Part shown: piece by piece, positions 26,518 to 36,474 of the stretch
How the letters are laid out: each line of letters opens with the position of its first letter
Numbering within the stretch: the first letter of the stretch is position 1
Assembly (NCBI GenBank): GCA_021782995.1
Contig: JAJXUI010000010.1
Coordinates: 1-64,000, forward strand
Source of the DNA: Pseudomonadota bacterium
GTDB taxonomy: Bacteria; Pseudomonadota; Gammaproteobacteria; Burkholderiales; Gallionellaceae
Length of the DNA stretch: 64,000 nt
Direction of reading: 5' to 3'
Notes under the pieces: model-generated
What the model was told of the DNA's origin: nothing
Seen by the model: only the letters and a program-made list of their open reading frames with translations
The model's database searches: none
Made by a program: the position numbers and the translations under genes

Positions 26518-28233
26518 ATGGGCAAGCCTGTTGATCTGGTTTTTCTCTGGCATATGCATCAGCCGGATTACCGCGATTACGCCAGTGGCGATTTCCTGCT
26601 GCCATGGGTATACCTGCATGCAATCAAGGACTATACCGATATGGCATATCATCTGGAGCAGCATCCCGGGGTCAAGGCTGTGGTCAACTTTGTGCCGGTA
26701 TTACTGGATCAGATTGAAGACTATGCTCAGCAGTTCGCAAGCGGAACAATGCGGGATCCGTTATTGCGCTTGCTGGCACGCGAGAGCCTTAACGATGTTT
26801 CTGAAGCTGAGCGCAAGCTCATTCTGGACAGCTGTTTCCGCAGCGATCATAACAAGATGATTGCACCGTATCCTTTCTACAAGCGGTTGCATGACCTTTA
26901 CAAGCATGTTGAACCGGGAGGCGACATAGCCACTGCCTATCTTTCCGGGCAATATCTTTCCGACCTGTTGACCTGGTATCACCTGAGCTGGTGCGGAGAG
27001 AGTGTGCGGCGCGAGCATGAACTGGTCATCCAGCTGATGAGCAAGGATGAGAATTTTACCCATGCGGACAGGCTTCAGCTTTTTGAGCTGATAGGCAAGA
27101 CCATACAGGAAATTGTACCGCGCTACAGGAGACTGGAGGAAAGTGGACAGATCGAGATTTCCACAACGCCGCATTATCATCCCTTGGCACCATTGCTATT
27201 GGATTTGCACAGCGCGCGTGAGAGCCTGCCCCAGTGCAGCCTGCCACAGTCGCCGCTATATCCTGGAGGAAGCGAGCGAGTCGTTGCACATTTACGCCAT
27301 GCCATCGACAGTCACCAGCACCGTTTTGGTGCCAGGCCGCATGGTGTCTGGCCGGCGGAAGGTGCCGTTTCTACTGAACTGCTCAGGCTGTTTTCAGAGC
27401 AGGATTGCCATTGGGTAGCTAGCGGTGAAAATGTATTATTCAATAGCCTGATTCATGCCGGAATGCAGCCAGCAGAGCGACATCAGTATCTTTACCGACC
27501 ATACCATCTGCAGGGTACAGCTGAAGGCATGCGCTGCTTTTTCAGGGATGACAGGCTTGCTGACCTGATTGGTTTTGAATATTCCACCTGGAACGGCAGC
27601 GATGCGGCACATCATTTTGTTTCTCAGCTTGAGGCTATTGCAGACGCAGCTGACGAGGGTGTGCGTCCGCTGGTGAGTGTCATACTGGATGGAGAAAATG
27701 CCTGGGAATACTACCCCTATAATGGATATCACTTCCTGAATGATCTTTATGGCATGCTGGAGTCACACCAGGATATCCGCACTACCTGTTACCGGGATTA
27801 CCTTGATCAGTATTCGGCAACTGATGGTGAGGGCATGATCAAGCCAGGCGAGTTGACCGGGCTGGTGGCTGGCAGCTGGGTATACGGCACGTTTTCCACC
27901 TGGATAGGTTCGACTGACAAGGATCATGCCTGGGACCTGCTGTGTGCAGCAAAAATGAAGTATGACATGGTGATGGCTGCAGGCCTGTTGAATGAAGAAG
28001 AAAGGAAGGCTGCGGAGCGTCAGCTCTCCTCTTGCGAGAGTTCGGACTGGTTCTGGTGGTTTGGAGATTACAATCCTTCCTTCGCAGTGGCCAGTTTCGA
28101 TCGTCTGTACCGACATAACCTGATGCATCTTTACCAGTTGCTCAAATTGCCCATACCCGACAATCTGCATATCCCCATCAGTCAGGGCGGCGGACAGGCT
28201 GAAGCTGGTGGCACAATGCGACGCGGTTCCTGA
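26518..28233 (+). CDS. Glycoside hydrolase family 57 alpha-glucan-acting enzyme
   Basis: A 571-residue GH57 enzyme. The N-terminal LVFLWHMHQPDY is the first family signature; the catalytic nucleophile is E281 in GVWPAEGAVS and the acid/base is D391 in VILDGENAWEYY. Family members include alpha-amylases, 4-alpha-glucanotransferases and amylopullulanases, and the sequence does not separate these. There is no signal peptide, so it acts on glucan inside the cell. It lies 70 bases after glgC and 56 before malQ, which points to storage-glucan synthesis or remodelling. Confidence 0.9.
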   Translation: MGKPVDLVFLWHMHQPDYRDYASGDFLLPWVYLHAIKDYTDMAYHLEQHPGVKAVVNFVPVLLDQIEDYAQQFASGTMRDPLLRLLARESLNDVSEAERKLILDSCFRSDHNKMIAPYPFYKRLHDLYKHVEPGGDIATAYLSGQYLSDLLTWYHLSWCGESVRREHELVIQLMSKDENFTHADRLQLFELIGKTIQEIVPRYRRLEESGQIEISTTPHYHPLAPLLLDLHSARESLPQCSLPQSPLYPGGSERVVAHLRHAIDSHQHRFGARPHGVWPAEGAVSTELLRLFSEQDCHWVASGENVLFNSLIHAGMQPAERHQYLYRPYHLQGTAEGMRCFFRDDRLADLIGFEYSTWNGSDAAHHFVSQLEAIADAADEGVRPLVSVILDGENAWEYYPYNGYHFLNDLYGMLESHQDIRTTCYRDYLDQYSATDGEGMIKPGELTGLVAGSWVYGTFSTWIGSTDKDHAWDLLCAAKMKYDMVMAAGLLNEEERKAAERQLSSCESSDWFWWFGDYNPSFAVASFDRLYRHNLMHLYQLLKLPIPDNLHIPISQGGGQAEAGGTMRRGS

Positions 28234-28289
28234 AGTTATGAGGAAGCAAAGTCCAAACTTTGCTGCTTCCACTATTGAAAGGTGTATTC

Positions 28290-29792
28290 ATGCATTTTCC
28301 GCGCAGTAGCGGCATTCTGTTACACCCAACCTCATTACCAGGCCCTTATGGGTCGGGTGATTTCGGGGCTGCAGCCTATCATTTTGTTGATTGGCTGGCA
28401 CTTTCAGGACAGACCTTGTGGCAAATCCTTCCGCTGGGTGGGCTCGGTCCAGGCAATTCGCCCTATATGAGCAGTTCCGCGTTTGCAGGCAATCCGTTAT
28501 TGATTGATCTGGACGAAGTCGCCGCAAGGGGCTGGCTTCTGGCGGGTGATCTGAAACCCTCGGAAGCGTTTGAAACGCATCGTGTTGCGTATGGTGAAGT
28601 AACCCGGTTTCGCATGGAAAAGCTGCGTATGGCAGCCAACCGCTTTTTTGCCGGACCAGAGTCTTACTTTGAGGAATATCTGGCATTCTGCGATGCAGAA
28701 AAGGATTGGCTGGATGATTATGCGTTTTTCATGGCGTTGGCTGACAAATTTTCCTGGCAATGCTGGTATGCCTGGCCGGAAGCAATTGCAAAACGCCATG
28801 CGGCAGCACTGGATGAGATGCAAAAACAGCTATTAAATGAAATCAGTTTCTGGAAGTTCTGCCAGTGGTGTTTTTTCCGGCAGTGGCACAGGCTGAAAAA
28901 CTATGCCAACCTGAAGGGTGTGCGCATCATAGGGGATATCCCGATATTCATCGCATGCCAGAGCGCAGAGGTCTGGGCAAACCAGAGACTGTTTGAGCTG
29001 GGAGAGGATCTGCGGCCTGCTGTTGTGGCGGGTGTGCCGCCGGATTATTTCAGTGCTACCGGCCAGCGCTGGGGAAATCCGCTGTATCGCTGGGACGAGC
29101 ATGAACAGGATGGTTATCAATGGTGGATCATGCGCTTGCGCAAGAAATTCGAACTGGTAGATATTGTACGTATAGACCATTTCCGCGGTTTTGCCGGCTA
29201 TTGGGAAATTCCGGCAGCTGAGCAGACGGCAATCAATGGTCACTGGATGCCAGGGCCTGGCGAAAGGCTGTTTAATGCCATACAGAATGCGCTTGGAAAG
29301 ATGCCGATCATTGCAGAAGATCTGGGTGTAATTACGCCTGATGTGAATGCGCTGCTGAACCAGTTCGAGTTTCCGGGTATGCGGGTGTTGCAGTTCGCTT
29401 TTGGTGGCAATAATGTCAATCCCTATCTTCCGCATAACCTGGAAAGGAATTGTGTGGTGTATGTTGGTACCCATGATAACGATACTACGGTGGGCTGGTT
29501 CGAGAGTGCCCCACAACATGTGCGGGAGCATGTCCGCAAGTATCTGCGTACTGAGGGCGCCGAAATCAACTGGGATTTGATTCATGCGGCCTCGCTGTCA
29601 GTGGCCGATCAGGCAATTTATGCGATGCAGGATGTGCTGGGATTGGGCAGTGAGCATCGCATGAACCTGCCAGGAAAATCCGAGGGCTACTGGGAGTGGC
29701 GCTTCAGCTGGGATCAGGTGGACAGCCGGTATGCAGACCGGCTGCGAGAAATTTCAATTCTTCACGGACGCAATGCTGCCGTCACCGGATAA
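28290..29792 (+). CDS. malQ: 4-alpha-glucanotransferase (amylomaltase)
   Basis: A 500-residue GH77 enzyme that moves alpha-1,4-glucan segments between chains. Signatures are SSGILLHPTSLPGPYGSGDFG at the start, nucleophile D296 (VRIDHFRGF), acid/base E343 (IAEDLGVITPDV) and D396 (GTHDNDT). The ATG at 28290 has AAAGG upstream and begins the conserved region; an in-frame TTG at 28260 is less likely. Last gene of glgC-GH57-malQ. Its 3' end overlaps the convergent GGDEF-EAL gene by 39 bases. Confidence 0.94.
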   Translation: MHFPRSSGILLHPTSLPGPYGSGDFGAAAYHFVDWLALSGQTLWQILPLGGLGPGNSPYMSSSAFAGNPLLIDLDEVAARGWLLAGDLKPSEAFETHRVAYGEVTRFRMEKLRMAANRFFAGPESYFEEYLAFCDAEKDWLDDYAFFMALADKFSWQCWYAWPEAIAKRHAAALDEMQKQLLNEISFWKFCQWCFFRQWHRLKNYANLKGVRIIGDIPIFIACQSAEVWANQRLFELGEDLRPAVVAGVPPDYFSATGQRWGNPLYRWDEHEQDGYQWWIMRLRKKFELVDIVRIDHFRGFAGYWEIPAAEQTAINGHWMPGPGERLFNAIQNALGKMPIIAEDLGVITPDVNALLNQFEFPGMRVLQFAFGGNNVNPYLPHNLERNCVVYVGTHDNDTTVGWFESAPQHVREHVRKYLRTEGAEINWDLIHAASLSVADQAIYAMQDVLGLGSEHRMNLPGKSEGYWEWRFSWDQVDSRYADRLREISILHGRNAAVTG

Positions 29793-32132
29793 AGATTTGA
29801 CCTGAAACTGTGCGAGCTGCTTTTCAAATTCCCCGAGTGCAACCGGTTTGCCGAACAGATAGCCCTGGAAATGACAGCAATTCATCTGTAACAGGAACTG
29901 TGCCTGTTCTGCAGATTCAACACCTTCGGCGATGACGTCCAGATGCAGGCTGTGCGCCATTGCAATGATGGTGCTGACTATAGCCTGGTCGTTTGTGTCC
30001 ACCACGAGGTCGCGCACAAATGACTTGTCGATTTTCAATTGGTCAAGCGGCAGGCGTTTGAGGTACTGCAGGGAGGAATAGCCTGTACCGAAATCGTCCA
30101 GCGAAAACTGGATGCCGATTTCCTTAAGATCGCTCATCGTGTGGATAATGCGCTCGATATTGTCCAGAACCACGCTTTCCGTTATTTCCAGTTTAAGCTT
30201 GCCCGGGTGGATCGCGTGCCTGTTCAGGGTAGATCGTAATTGCTTGGTAAAGTCAGGCTGTCGGAACTGCTTGGCACTGATATTGACTGCAAGCACCAGA
30301 TGTTGTGTCGCATCGCTGGTTTGCCAGCGTTTGACCTGTTCGCACGCGGTTTCAATCACCCATTGCCCGATTCTGATGATCAGACCGGTTTCTTCAGCGA
30401 GCGGAATGAAGGTGACGGGTGAGATCATTCCCAGCCGGGGATGGATCCAGCGTAATAACGTCTCTGCGCCGACAGGCTGTTGATGGTTGTCTACCTGGAC
30501 CTGGTAATACAGTTCGAGCTCGTTATTTTCCAGGGCCTTGTTAAGCTCGATAAGCAGCAATGCCCGGTTATTGACGGCATCCTGCATGACAGGGTCGAAA
30601 AAACGGATCGAATTGCGCCCGGTATATTTGGCTTCGTGCATTGCGATGTCAGACTGTTTCAGGATGTCATCCAGTTTTTGTTCGCTACCCCTGAACAGGG
30701 TTACACCAATGCTGCTTGTGATATGAAGTACGTGTGGCGAAATGCGGAAAGGCTGGTTGAGGGAAAGCCTGATTTTTTCAGCTATCGTTTCCGCCTGTCC
30801 TGCTGCTATCAGCTTGTCCTCATTGAGCGATTCCAGGATGACGAGAAATTCATCTCCACCAGTACGCGACACAGTGTCGCTTTCGCGTACACAGGAAACG
30901 ATGCGTGTGGCGGATTGCTGCAATAACAGGTCACCTGTATCGTGACCACAGGTTTCATTGACGTTGTTGAAATTGTCGAGATTGATGAACAGGAGTGCGC
31001 CGGATTTTCCATTGCGGCTGCTGCCCAGCATGGCTTGTTTCAGCCAGTCCATCAATTGCCGGCGGTTGGGCAGGCTGGTAAGCGGGTCAAAAAAGGCGAG
31101 TTTCCGTATTTCATCAGCAGCTTCCTTGCGCTCGGTCAGGTCCTGCACAATGCCGATCCCCCCGATAATGTCGCCGGCACTGTTGCGTGAGGGAGCGCAT
31201 ATTAGGGAGATCCACAAGCTTAAATTGGAAAAGGTGGCCTCATATTTTCCCTCGAAACGTCCGATATTCCCAGCCAGTGCGGCTTGTGCAGGTGCGACAA
31301 GAGATTGATCCTTGAGAATATGCATATCCAGACCTTCAATGATGTCGGTTGAGCTATGCAATATGGTGACGATAATTTCGTTGCAGTAGGTGATTTGCAT
31401 ATCCTTGTCAAAGTGAAATATGCCTACCGGGGAGTGCTTGAGCAACAGGCGGTATCGTTCCGCTCCGGCAATGATTTCATCTTTGGCCAGTCTGGTTTCA
31501 ATCCGCATCTGGATGTTATTTGTGATATTGCGGCTCAGCTGGCGGAGAAACATGATGATAAAGATCAGGTACAGGAGCAATGACAGGCTCATTACCTCAG
31601 ACAGGTTGCCCTCCATCTGGTAAAGGCTGATACTCAGAGGGAAAATTGCAGTAACGGCATATATGGCAGCGCTGCCAAAATCTGCCGAATAGGAAATCAG
31701 GCCGCCTGCAGAAAGCCCGGCCAGCATGAATATCAGGAAGATCTGGTGCTGTGGATCTCCGTGAGGAAACAGCAGATATCCTGCAGCTCCCCATGTGATC
31801 CCCCCGGCAAAAACGCAAAGACGCAAGATCAGCAATCGCTTCCGGATGCCGGCAGGGTTGTCGAGCGGTGATTTCAGGAAGTGCCTGAAGATCAGGCTGC
31901 GCAGGAGGGCTATGCCGTAGAGTGTCGCAAGCCAGCTGATGATGATTGGGTGATTGCCTGCGGAGTACTGTACGGCGGCCAGCAATGTCGCAAGTATCAT
32001 GCTGACAGGCAGGTAATACTTGATGGATTTCAGGATCTGTTCCAGCTGGGCGGACTGAATTTCGTCTGCATGCTCCTTCATGTCCATGGAATATTCGATC
32101 ATCAGGTTGGGCACAGAACTTGGGAATGGCAA
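29754..32132 (-). CDS. Membrane PAS-GGDEF-EAL cyclic-di-GMP protein
   Basis: A 792-residue protein with about six membrane helices in residues 35-205 (a MASE-like sensor region). A PAS domain covers about 225-345, then GGDEF (motif RTGGDEFLVI, intact) and EAL. The EAL motif reads ETL (GAETLLRW), but the rest of the phosphodiesterase site is present: NISAKQF, LEITES, LDDFGTGYSS, LKIDKSFV and AEGVE. Both making and breaking of c-di-GMP are therefore possible. The start is uncertain; ATG codons at 32102, 32087 and 32081 are alternatives and none has a clear ribosome site. Convergent with malQ. Confidence 0.92.
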   Translation of the reverse strand: MPFPSSVPNLMIEYSMDMKEHADEIQSAQLEQILKSIKYYLPVSMILATLLAAVQYSAGNHPIIISWLATLYGIALLRSLIFRHFLKSPLDNPAGIRKRLLILRLCVFAGGITWGAAGYLLFPHGDPQHQIFLIFMLAGLSAGGLISYSADFGSAAIYAVTAIFPLSISLYQMEGNLSEVMSLSLLLYLIFIIMFLRQLSRNITNNIQMRIETRLAKDEIIAGAERYRLLLKHSPVGIFHFDKDMQITYCNEIIVTILHSSTDIIEGLDMHILKDQSLVAPAQAALAGNIGRFEGKYEATFSNLSLWISLICAPSRNSAGDIIGGIGIVQDLTERKEAADEIRKLAFFDPLTSLPNRRQLMDWLKQAMLGSSRNGKSGALLFINLDNFNNVNETCGHDTGDLLLQQSATRIVSCVRESDTVSRTGGDEFLVILESLNEDKLIAAGQAETIAEKIRLSLNQPFRISPHVLHITSSIGVTLFRGSEQKLDDILKQSDIAMHEAKYTGRNSIRFFDPVMQDAVNNRALLLIELNKALENNELELYYQVQVDNHQQPVGAETLLRWIHPRLGMISPVTFIPLAEETGLIIRIGQWVIETACEQVKRWQTSDATQHLVLAVNISAKQFRQPDFTKQLRSTLNRHAIHPGKLKLEITESVVLDNIERIIHTMSDLKEIGIQFSLDDFGTGYSSLQYLKRLPLDQLKIDKSFVRDLVVDTNDQAIVSTIIAMAHSLHLDVIAEGVESAEQAQFLLQMNCCHFQGYLFGKPVALGEFEKQLAQFQVKSLSGDGSIASVKN

Positions 32133-32213
32133 TACAAGCTACAGTCCAATTATGCCATATTATTCCGGATAAATAGGGCGGGTCGGCAATTATCTGCTGG
32201 GATTTGCAGCAGG

Positions 32214-34763
32214 TCATTTTCCTTTCAGCAACTCTATCCACAAGACACTTGCAAGACCCGCCGTGATGCACAATACCAGCTGGCTTGCCGTCACTATGGT
32301 GAAATGGAACAGGGTATGGAACAAAGGCAGCCATATGGCAAGGCCGAGAAAAATGCCGGCGCCAAGGATGACTGCCCATAAGGCAATATTATGCCTCTTC
32401 AAGGTTGCAAGCATGCTTTCGTGCCATGAACGATTGACCAGTATTAATGCGAGATTACCTGTCACAATGGTTGCAAAGGCAAGTGTCCTTGCGGTATTTT
32501 CTGATGCTCCTTGCAAGAATGAAAAGTAAACGACTGCCAGACACGCCAGGAACAGAAGGCTGCCTTGCATCAGGCTGGCAAGGATCATCTTGCGCCCGAA
32601 GAGCGGTTCCTTCGGGTTGCGTGGCGGACGGTGCATGATGCCTGATTCTGCCGGTTCATTTTCAAACACGATGGAACAGGCAGGATTGATGATCATTTCC
32701 AGAAATACAATGTGAATTGGAAATAGCAGGACAGGCCAGCCTGAAATGGCCGGCATCATGGCAAGTCCGGCGATCGGGATATGCACGGCAAAAATGTAGG
32801 ACATTGCCTTGCGCATGTTGTCGAAGATGATGCGTCCCAGCTTTACGGCCTGAACGATGGAAGAAAAATCATCATGCAGCAGCACCAGGGAGGCGGCTTC
32901 ACGTGCGACATCGGTGCCGCGGTCTCCCATGGCGATGCCGATATGGGCCGCTTTCAGGGCAGGTGCATCATTTACGCCGTCACCCGTCATGGCCACGATT
33001 TCGGCATTGTCTTTCAGTGCATTGACCAGTCTCAACTTCTGCTGAGGCACTATACGGGCAAAGATGTTGCATTCACGGATACGCTTGCGCAGCGTTTCCT
33101 CGTCCATTCGGTCAAGCTCGGCACCGGTAATGACGGTTTCACTGTTAGGCAGCCCGATCTGTCGTGCGATGGCGCTTGCCGTTGCGGTGTAGTCTCCGGT
33201 AATCATGACTGTGCGGATGCCGGCAGTCATGCATTCGGCAATGGCCTGTTTGACGGTTGGCCTGAGCGGATCGGCAAGTCCGATCAGCCCGACAAAACTG
33301 AATTCAAAATCATGCTGGATGTCTGGCCACTGCGGTCCGCGGTAAAGTGCGCGGGCAACGCCCAGGACGCGCAAGCCTCGCTCTGCCATCAGCCTGACCT
33401 GCTGTTCCAGCCTGGCGGTGGCATCAGCATGCAGATGGCAAAGATCGGCAATGGCTTCAGGCGCCCCTTTGCTGGCAACGACGAACTCTTCTCGTTCGCG
33501 GGCCTTCCAGACGCGTGACAGAGCAAGCTGCTGCGGGCTCAATGCATATTCATGTACCTTGATCCAGTCTTGATGTATGTGTTCGGTGTCCTTCAGAAAA
33601 TTGCTGGCCAGGGCATGTATGGCCTTTTCCATAGGGTCAAATGCGTCGGTATCGCTGGAAAGTACGGCAAATTCAAGCAGCTCATGATATTTTTCCGGAA
33701 GCCCGTTTTGTAAGTCGGTGACTTCGAGCATGCTGTCTGCTGTGCCCAGCAACTGAATCTGCATGTGATTTTGCGTAAGCGTGCCAGTCTTGTCTACGCA
33801 GAGTACGGTTGCGGATCCCAGGGTTTCTACAGTATTGATGCGTCGCGCCAGCACATGGTGCCGGGAAATCCGCCATGCGCCCATCGCCATGAAAAATATC
33901 AGGACTACCGTGTATTCCTCAGGCAGAATGCTCATTGCCAGGGTGATGCCGGCCAGCAGGCCTTGTAACCAGCTGCTGTGATTGACTGCATAGAGTATGG
34001 TCAGCAGCAGGCAGAAAATTGCACCGATCATGGCCATCCATCGTATCAGCCTGTTGATTTCCTTCTGCAAGGGAGTATTTTCCGTTTCCAGCGCTTTCAG
34101 GCTTTTTCCAATTTTGCCAATTTCACTCCGGCTTCCGGTTGCATATACGATGGCTTTGCCTCGCCCCTGGACTACCAGTGTGCCGGAGTAAATATGTGTG
34201 TAGTCATTGTCTCCAGGTGGTTGTGGGGAGAGGGTATGGGCGTGAAATTGCTCATGGAGACAGGCCCGCTTGTCAACGGGAGCCGACTCTCCGCTGAGCA
34301 GGGATTCATCTGCGGACAAATTGCTGCATTCGATAACGATGGCATCCGCCGGAATGATGTCACCCTCATTGAGGATGAGCAGGTCGCCGAATACCACTTC
34401 GCGTCCGGCAATTCGAGTAGCTGCGCCCTCACGCACAACAAGGGCGCGTGGACTGGTGAGGTTGCGCAGGGATTCGAGTACTTTTTCCGTGCGGTATTCC
34501 TGGAAAAGTGTCATACCGAGGACAAGGCAGACGAATCCAAGCAGCATCAAGGCATCGTTGATGTCTCCCAGCAGAAGATAGATGCCGCCTGCAGCTACCA
34601 GCATCAGCAGCATGGGTTCGCGCAAGACATCCAGAACAATTCGGCCAAACTGGCGTTTGTCGCTACCCGGCAGCGCGTTGTAACCATCGTGTTTCAGCCG
34701 GGCTGAAGCTTCTGCCCGGGTCAATCCTTGCATAGCATGCTGTAAGGTTTTTTCCGTCGCCAT
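32214..34763 (-). CDS. P-type cation-transporting ATPase (P2-like)
   Basis: An 849-residue cation pump. The ATG at 34763 is preferred because it starts the cation-ATPase N-domain pattern (LQHAMQGLTRAEASARL); starts at 34847 or 34802 would overlap or abut the divergent gene. The actuator loop LSGESAPVDK, phosphorylated aspartate D324 (CVDKTGTLTQN), MITGDYTATA and MTGDGVNDAPALKAA are all present. The fourth membrane helix has SILPEEYTVV, which departs from the PEGL of Ca2+ pumps, and the sixth has INPACSIVFE. It belongs to the Ca2+/Mn2+/Mg2+-like group; the transported ion is uncertain. Confidence 0.9.
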   Translation of the reverse strand: MATEKTLQHAMQGLTRAEASARLKHDGYNALPGSDKRQFGRIVLDVLREPMLLMLVAAGGIYLLLGDINDALMLLGFVCLVLGMTLFQEYRTEKVLESLRNLTSPRALVVREGAATRIAGREVVFGDLLILNEGDIIPADAIVIECSNLSADESLLSGESAPVDKRACLHEQFHAHTLSPQPPGDNDYTHIYSGTLVVQGRGKAIVYATGSRSEIGKIGKSLKALETENTPLQKEINRLIRWMAMIGAIFCLLLTILYAVNHSSWLQGLLAGITLAMSILPEEYTVVLIFFMAMGAWRISRHHVLARRINTVETLGSATVLCVDKTGTLTQNHMQIQLLGTADSMLEVTDLQNGLPEKYHELLEFAVLSSDTDAFDPMEKAIHALASNFLKDTEHIHQDWIKVHEYALSPQQLALSRVWKAREREEFVVASKGAPEAIADLCHLHADATARLEQQVRLMAERGLRVLGVARALYRGPQWPDIQHDFEFSFVGLIGLADPLRPTVKQAIAECMTAGIRTVMITGDYTATASAIARQIGLPNSETVITGAELDRMDEETLRKRIRECNIFARIVPQQKLRLVNALKDNAEIVAMTGDGVNDAPALKAAHIGIAMGDRGTDVAREAASLVLLHDDFSSIVQAVKLGRIIFDNMRKAMSYIFAVHIPIAGLAMMPAISGWPVLLFPIHIVFLEMIINPACSIVFENEPAESGIMHRPPRNPKEPLFGRKMILASLMQGSLLFLACLAVVYFSFLQGASENTARTLAFATIVTGNLALILVNRSWHESMLATLKRHNIALWAVILGAGIFLGLAIWLPLFHTLFHFTIVTASQLVLCITAGLASVLWIELLKGK

Positions 34764-34824
34764 GGTTTTAACTGGTAAGCTACAATTTGCATGATTCTGC
34801 ATCAATTTGAAAGCGTTAGCGAGC

Positions 34825-35361
34825 GTGCCAAGAAAGTATTTCCGCAAAATGTTGCCTAGCCATGAATCGATTCATGAGAATCGCTGGTTACGGCCATTTT
34901 CAGCATTCCTGAAACATCCCAACCTTTGGCATCTGCATCGGCGATCGGTAGCCGGGGGGGTGGCGGTCGGCATGTTTTGCGGCCTGGTGCCCGGGCCATT
35001 GCAGATGCTGAGTGCAGCATTAATGGCCATGCTGTTCCGGGTCAATTTACCTGTTGCCATGTTTGTCACGCTGTATACGAATCCCTTGACCATAGTGCCG
35101 CTTTACTGGCTGGCATATCAGCTGGGCTTGCTGGTAACCGGTGAATCGGATGCACTTTCGTTTACCCAATTTTCAGTGCCAGACTTGACCTGGAGCAGTT
35201 GGTCAGAGCAATTGATGGCATGGATCATGCCATTGGGCAAGCCGTTTGCCATTGGTTTGCCCTTGCTTGCTGTGCTGTTGTCTACTGGCAGTTACCTGAT
35301 GGTACGCTTGGGCTGGCGACTCTGGGTAATCCTGCACTGGTCCTGGCGTAAACGGCGATGA
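34825..35361 (+). CDS. DUF2062 membrane protein
   Basis: A 178-residue protein of family DUF2062. The GTG at 34825 gives the family-like start MPRKYFRKMLPSHESIHEN; an in-frame TTG at 34807 would add six residues. The signature HPNLWHLHRRSVAGGVAVGMFCGLVPGP is followed by membrane helices (MLSAALMAMLFRVNLPVAMFVTLYTNPLTIVPLY and two near the C-terminus). No biochemical function is established. The stop codon overlaps the acetyltransferase start by four bases, so the two are translated together. Confidence 0.88.
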   Translation: MPRKYFRKMLPSHESIHENRWLRPFSAFLKHPNLWHLHRRSVAGGVAVGMFCGLVPGPLQMLSAALMAMLFRVNLPVAMFVTLYTNPLTIVPLYWLAYQLGLLVTGESDALSFTQFSVPDLTWSSWSEQLMAWIMPLGKPFAIGLPLLAVLLSTGSYLMVRLGWRLWVILHWSWRKRR

Positions 35362-35891
35362 CATTGCAAGAGCTGACTTACCGCAATGCCGGACTGTCGG
35401 ATCTGCCGGAAATTGTCAGACTGGTGAATTCGGCGTATCGGGGAGAAAGCAGCCGCTCAGGCTGGACGACAGAGGCTGATCTGCTGGATGGCCAACGCAC
35501 AGACATGAATGAGGTGGAAAAACTCATTAGCAATCCGGGTTCACTGATTTTGCTTGCCGAGTTGCAGGGGATGCTGATGGGTACGGTCCATTTGTTGCAT
35601 GAGGGTGATGCAGCGAATATCGGCATGCTGGTGATACGGCCGGATTTGCAGGGCAGGGGATACGGCAAGAAATTGTTGGAAACTGCTGAGCAAACTGTGA
35701 TCGGTGATTGGGGTGTCAGCAAATTGAGAATGTATGTGATCAGTCTGCGTACAGAACTGATGGCTTTTTACCGTCGACGTGGGTATATGCAGACCGGAAG
35801 TTTCATGCCGTTTCCGATGGACATCCGATTTGGCATTCCCAAAACTGATGGTTTGCGACTGGCGTTGCTTGAAAAATGTATTATTTTGTAA
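35358..35891 (+). CDS. GNAT-family N-acetyltransferase
   Basis: A 177-residue acetyltransferase. The acetyl-CoA binding motif is IRPDLQGRGYGKKLLETAE, with preceding strands AELQGMLMGTVHLL and NIGMLVI. The C-terminal part has FYRRRGYMQTG, typical of GNAT enzymes. The substrate is unknown and could be a small molecule or a protein terminus. It overlaps the DUF2062 gene by ATGA, so both likely share a transcript. Confidence 0.9.
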   Translation: MTLQELTYRNAGLSDLPEIVRLVNSAYRGESSRSGWTTEADLLDGQRTDMNEVEKLISNPGSLILLAELQGMLMGTVHLLHEGDAANIGMLVIRPDLQGRGYGKKLLETAEQTVIGDWGVSKLRMYVISLRTELMAFYRRRGYMQTGSFMPFPMDIRFGIPKTDGLRLALLEKCIIL

Positions 35892-35950
35892 TACATTGAA
35901 TATATTAATTTATTTTAATTTGTATGCGGCTTGATCCGCTTCCTGATGCC

Positions 35951-36358
35951 ATGAACAAATTACAAGGGCGCATTACAGCCATAGAGTCGAATGATCATGT
36001 TTCCCTGGTGGATGTAGTGGTGAATGGTGACATGTTTACCGCCACGCTGCTGGAAACCCCGGCAGAGGCTGCTTACCTGTGTGTGGGCAATCCGGTGCAA
36101 GTGTGGTTCAAGGAAACTGAAGTGTCACTGGCAAAGGATCTTGAAGGCATGATCAGCCTGCGTAACCGTTTTCACGCGATTGTGAAGGAGGTGCGTTGCG
36201 GCAAGATACTTGGCGAGGTTGTGCTGGATTATCAAGGCGTGGAAATTTGCAGCATTATCACTACCCGCTCCATCCAGCGCATGGCGATCAGGGTTGGCGA
36301 AAAACTTGAGGCGCTGGTAAAGGCGAATGAAATGACTTTGTTGGCAGTGGAGGCATGA
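35951..36358 (+). CDS. Molybdate-binding di-TOBE (Mop) protein
   Basis: A 135-residue cytoplasmic protein of two TOBE/Mop domains: MNKLQGRITAIESNDHVSLVDVVVNG at the start and FHAIVKEVRCGKILGEVVLDYQGVEICSIITTRS in the second half. Such proteins oligomerise to store molybdate or tungstate. The ATG at 35951 matches the family start; an ATG at 35924 would add nine residues, and neither has a strong ribosome site. The permease gene modB follows after 116 bases, and the gene probably belongs to the molybdate uptake group. Confidence 0.87.
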   Translation: MNKLQGRITAIESNDHVSLVDVVVNGDMFTATLLETPAEAAYLCVGNPVQVWFKETEVSLAKDLEGMISLRNRFHAIVKEVRCGKILGEVVLDYQGVEICSIITTRSIQRMAIRVGEKLEALVKANEMTLLAVEA

Positions 36359-36474
36359 TCAGCGATGAGCGTCCGGGGCTGGCGTTATTTAACTGCACAA
36401 TCAGCGGGTGACTTAATTGCGTGCGTTCTGGAATCATGGATGAATGACAGCGCTTCCGGCAATATACGAATACT

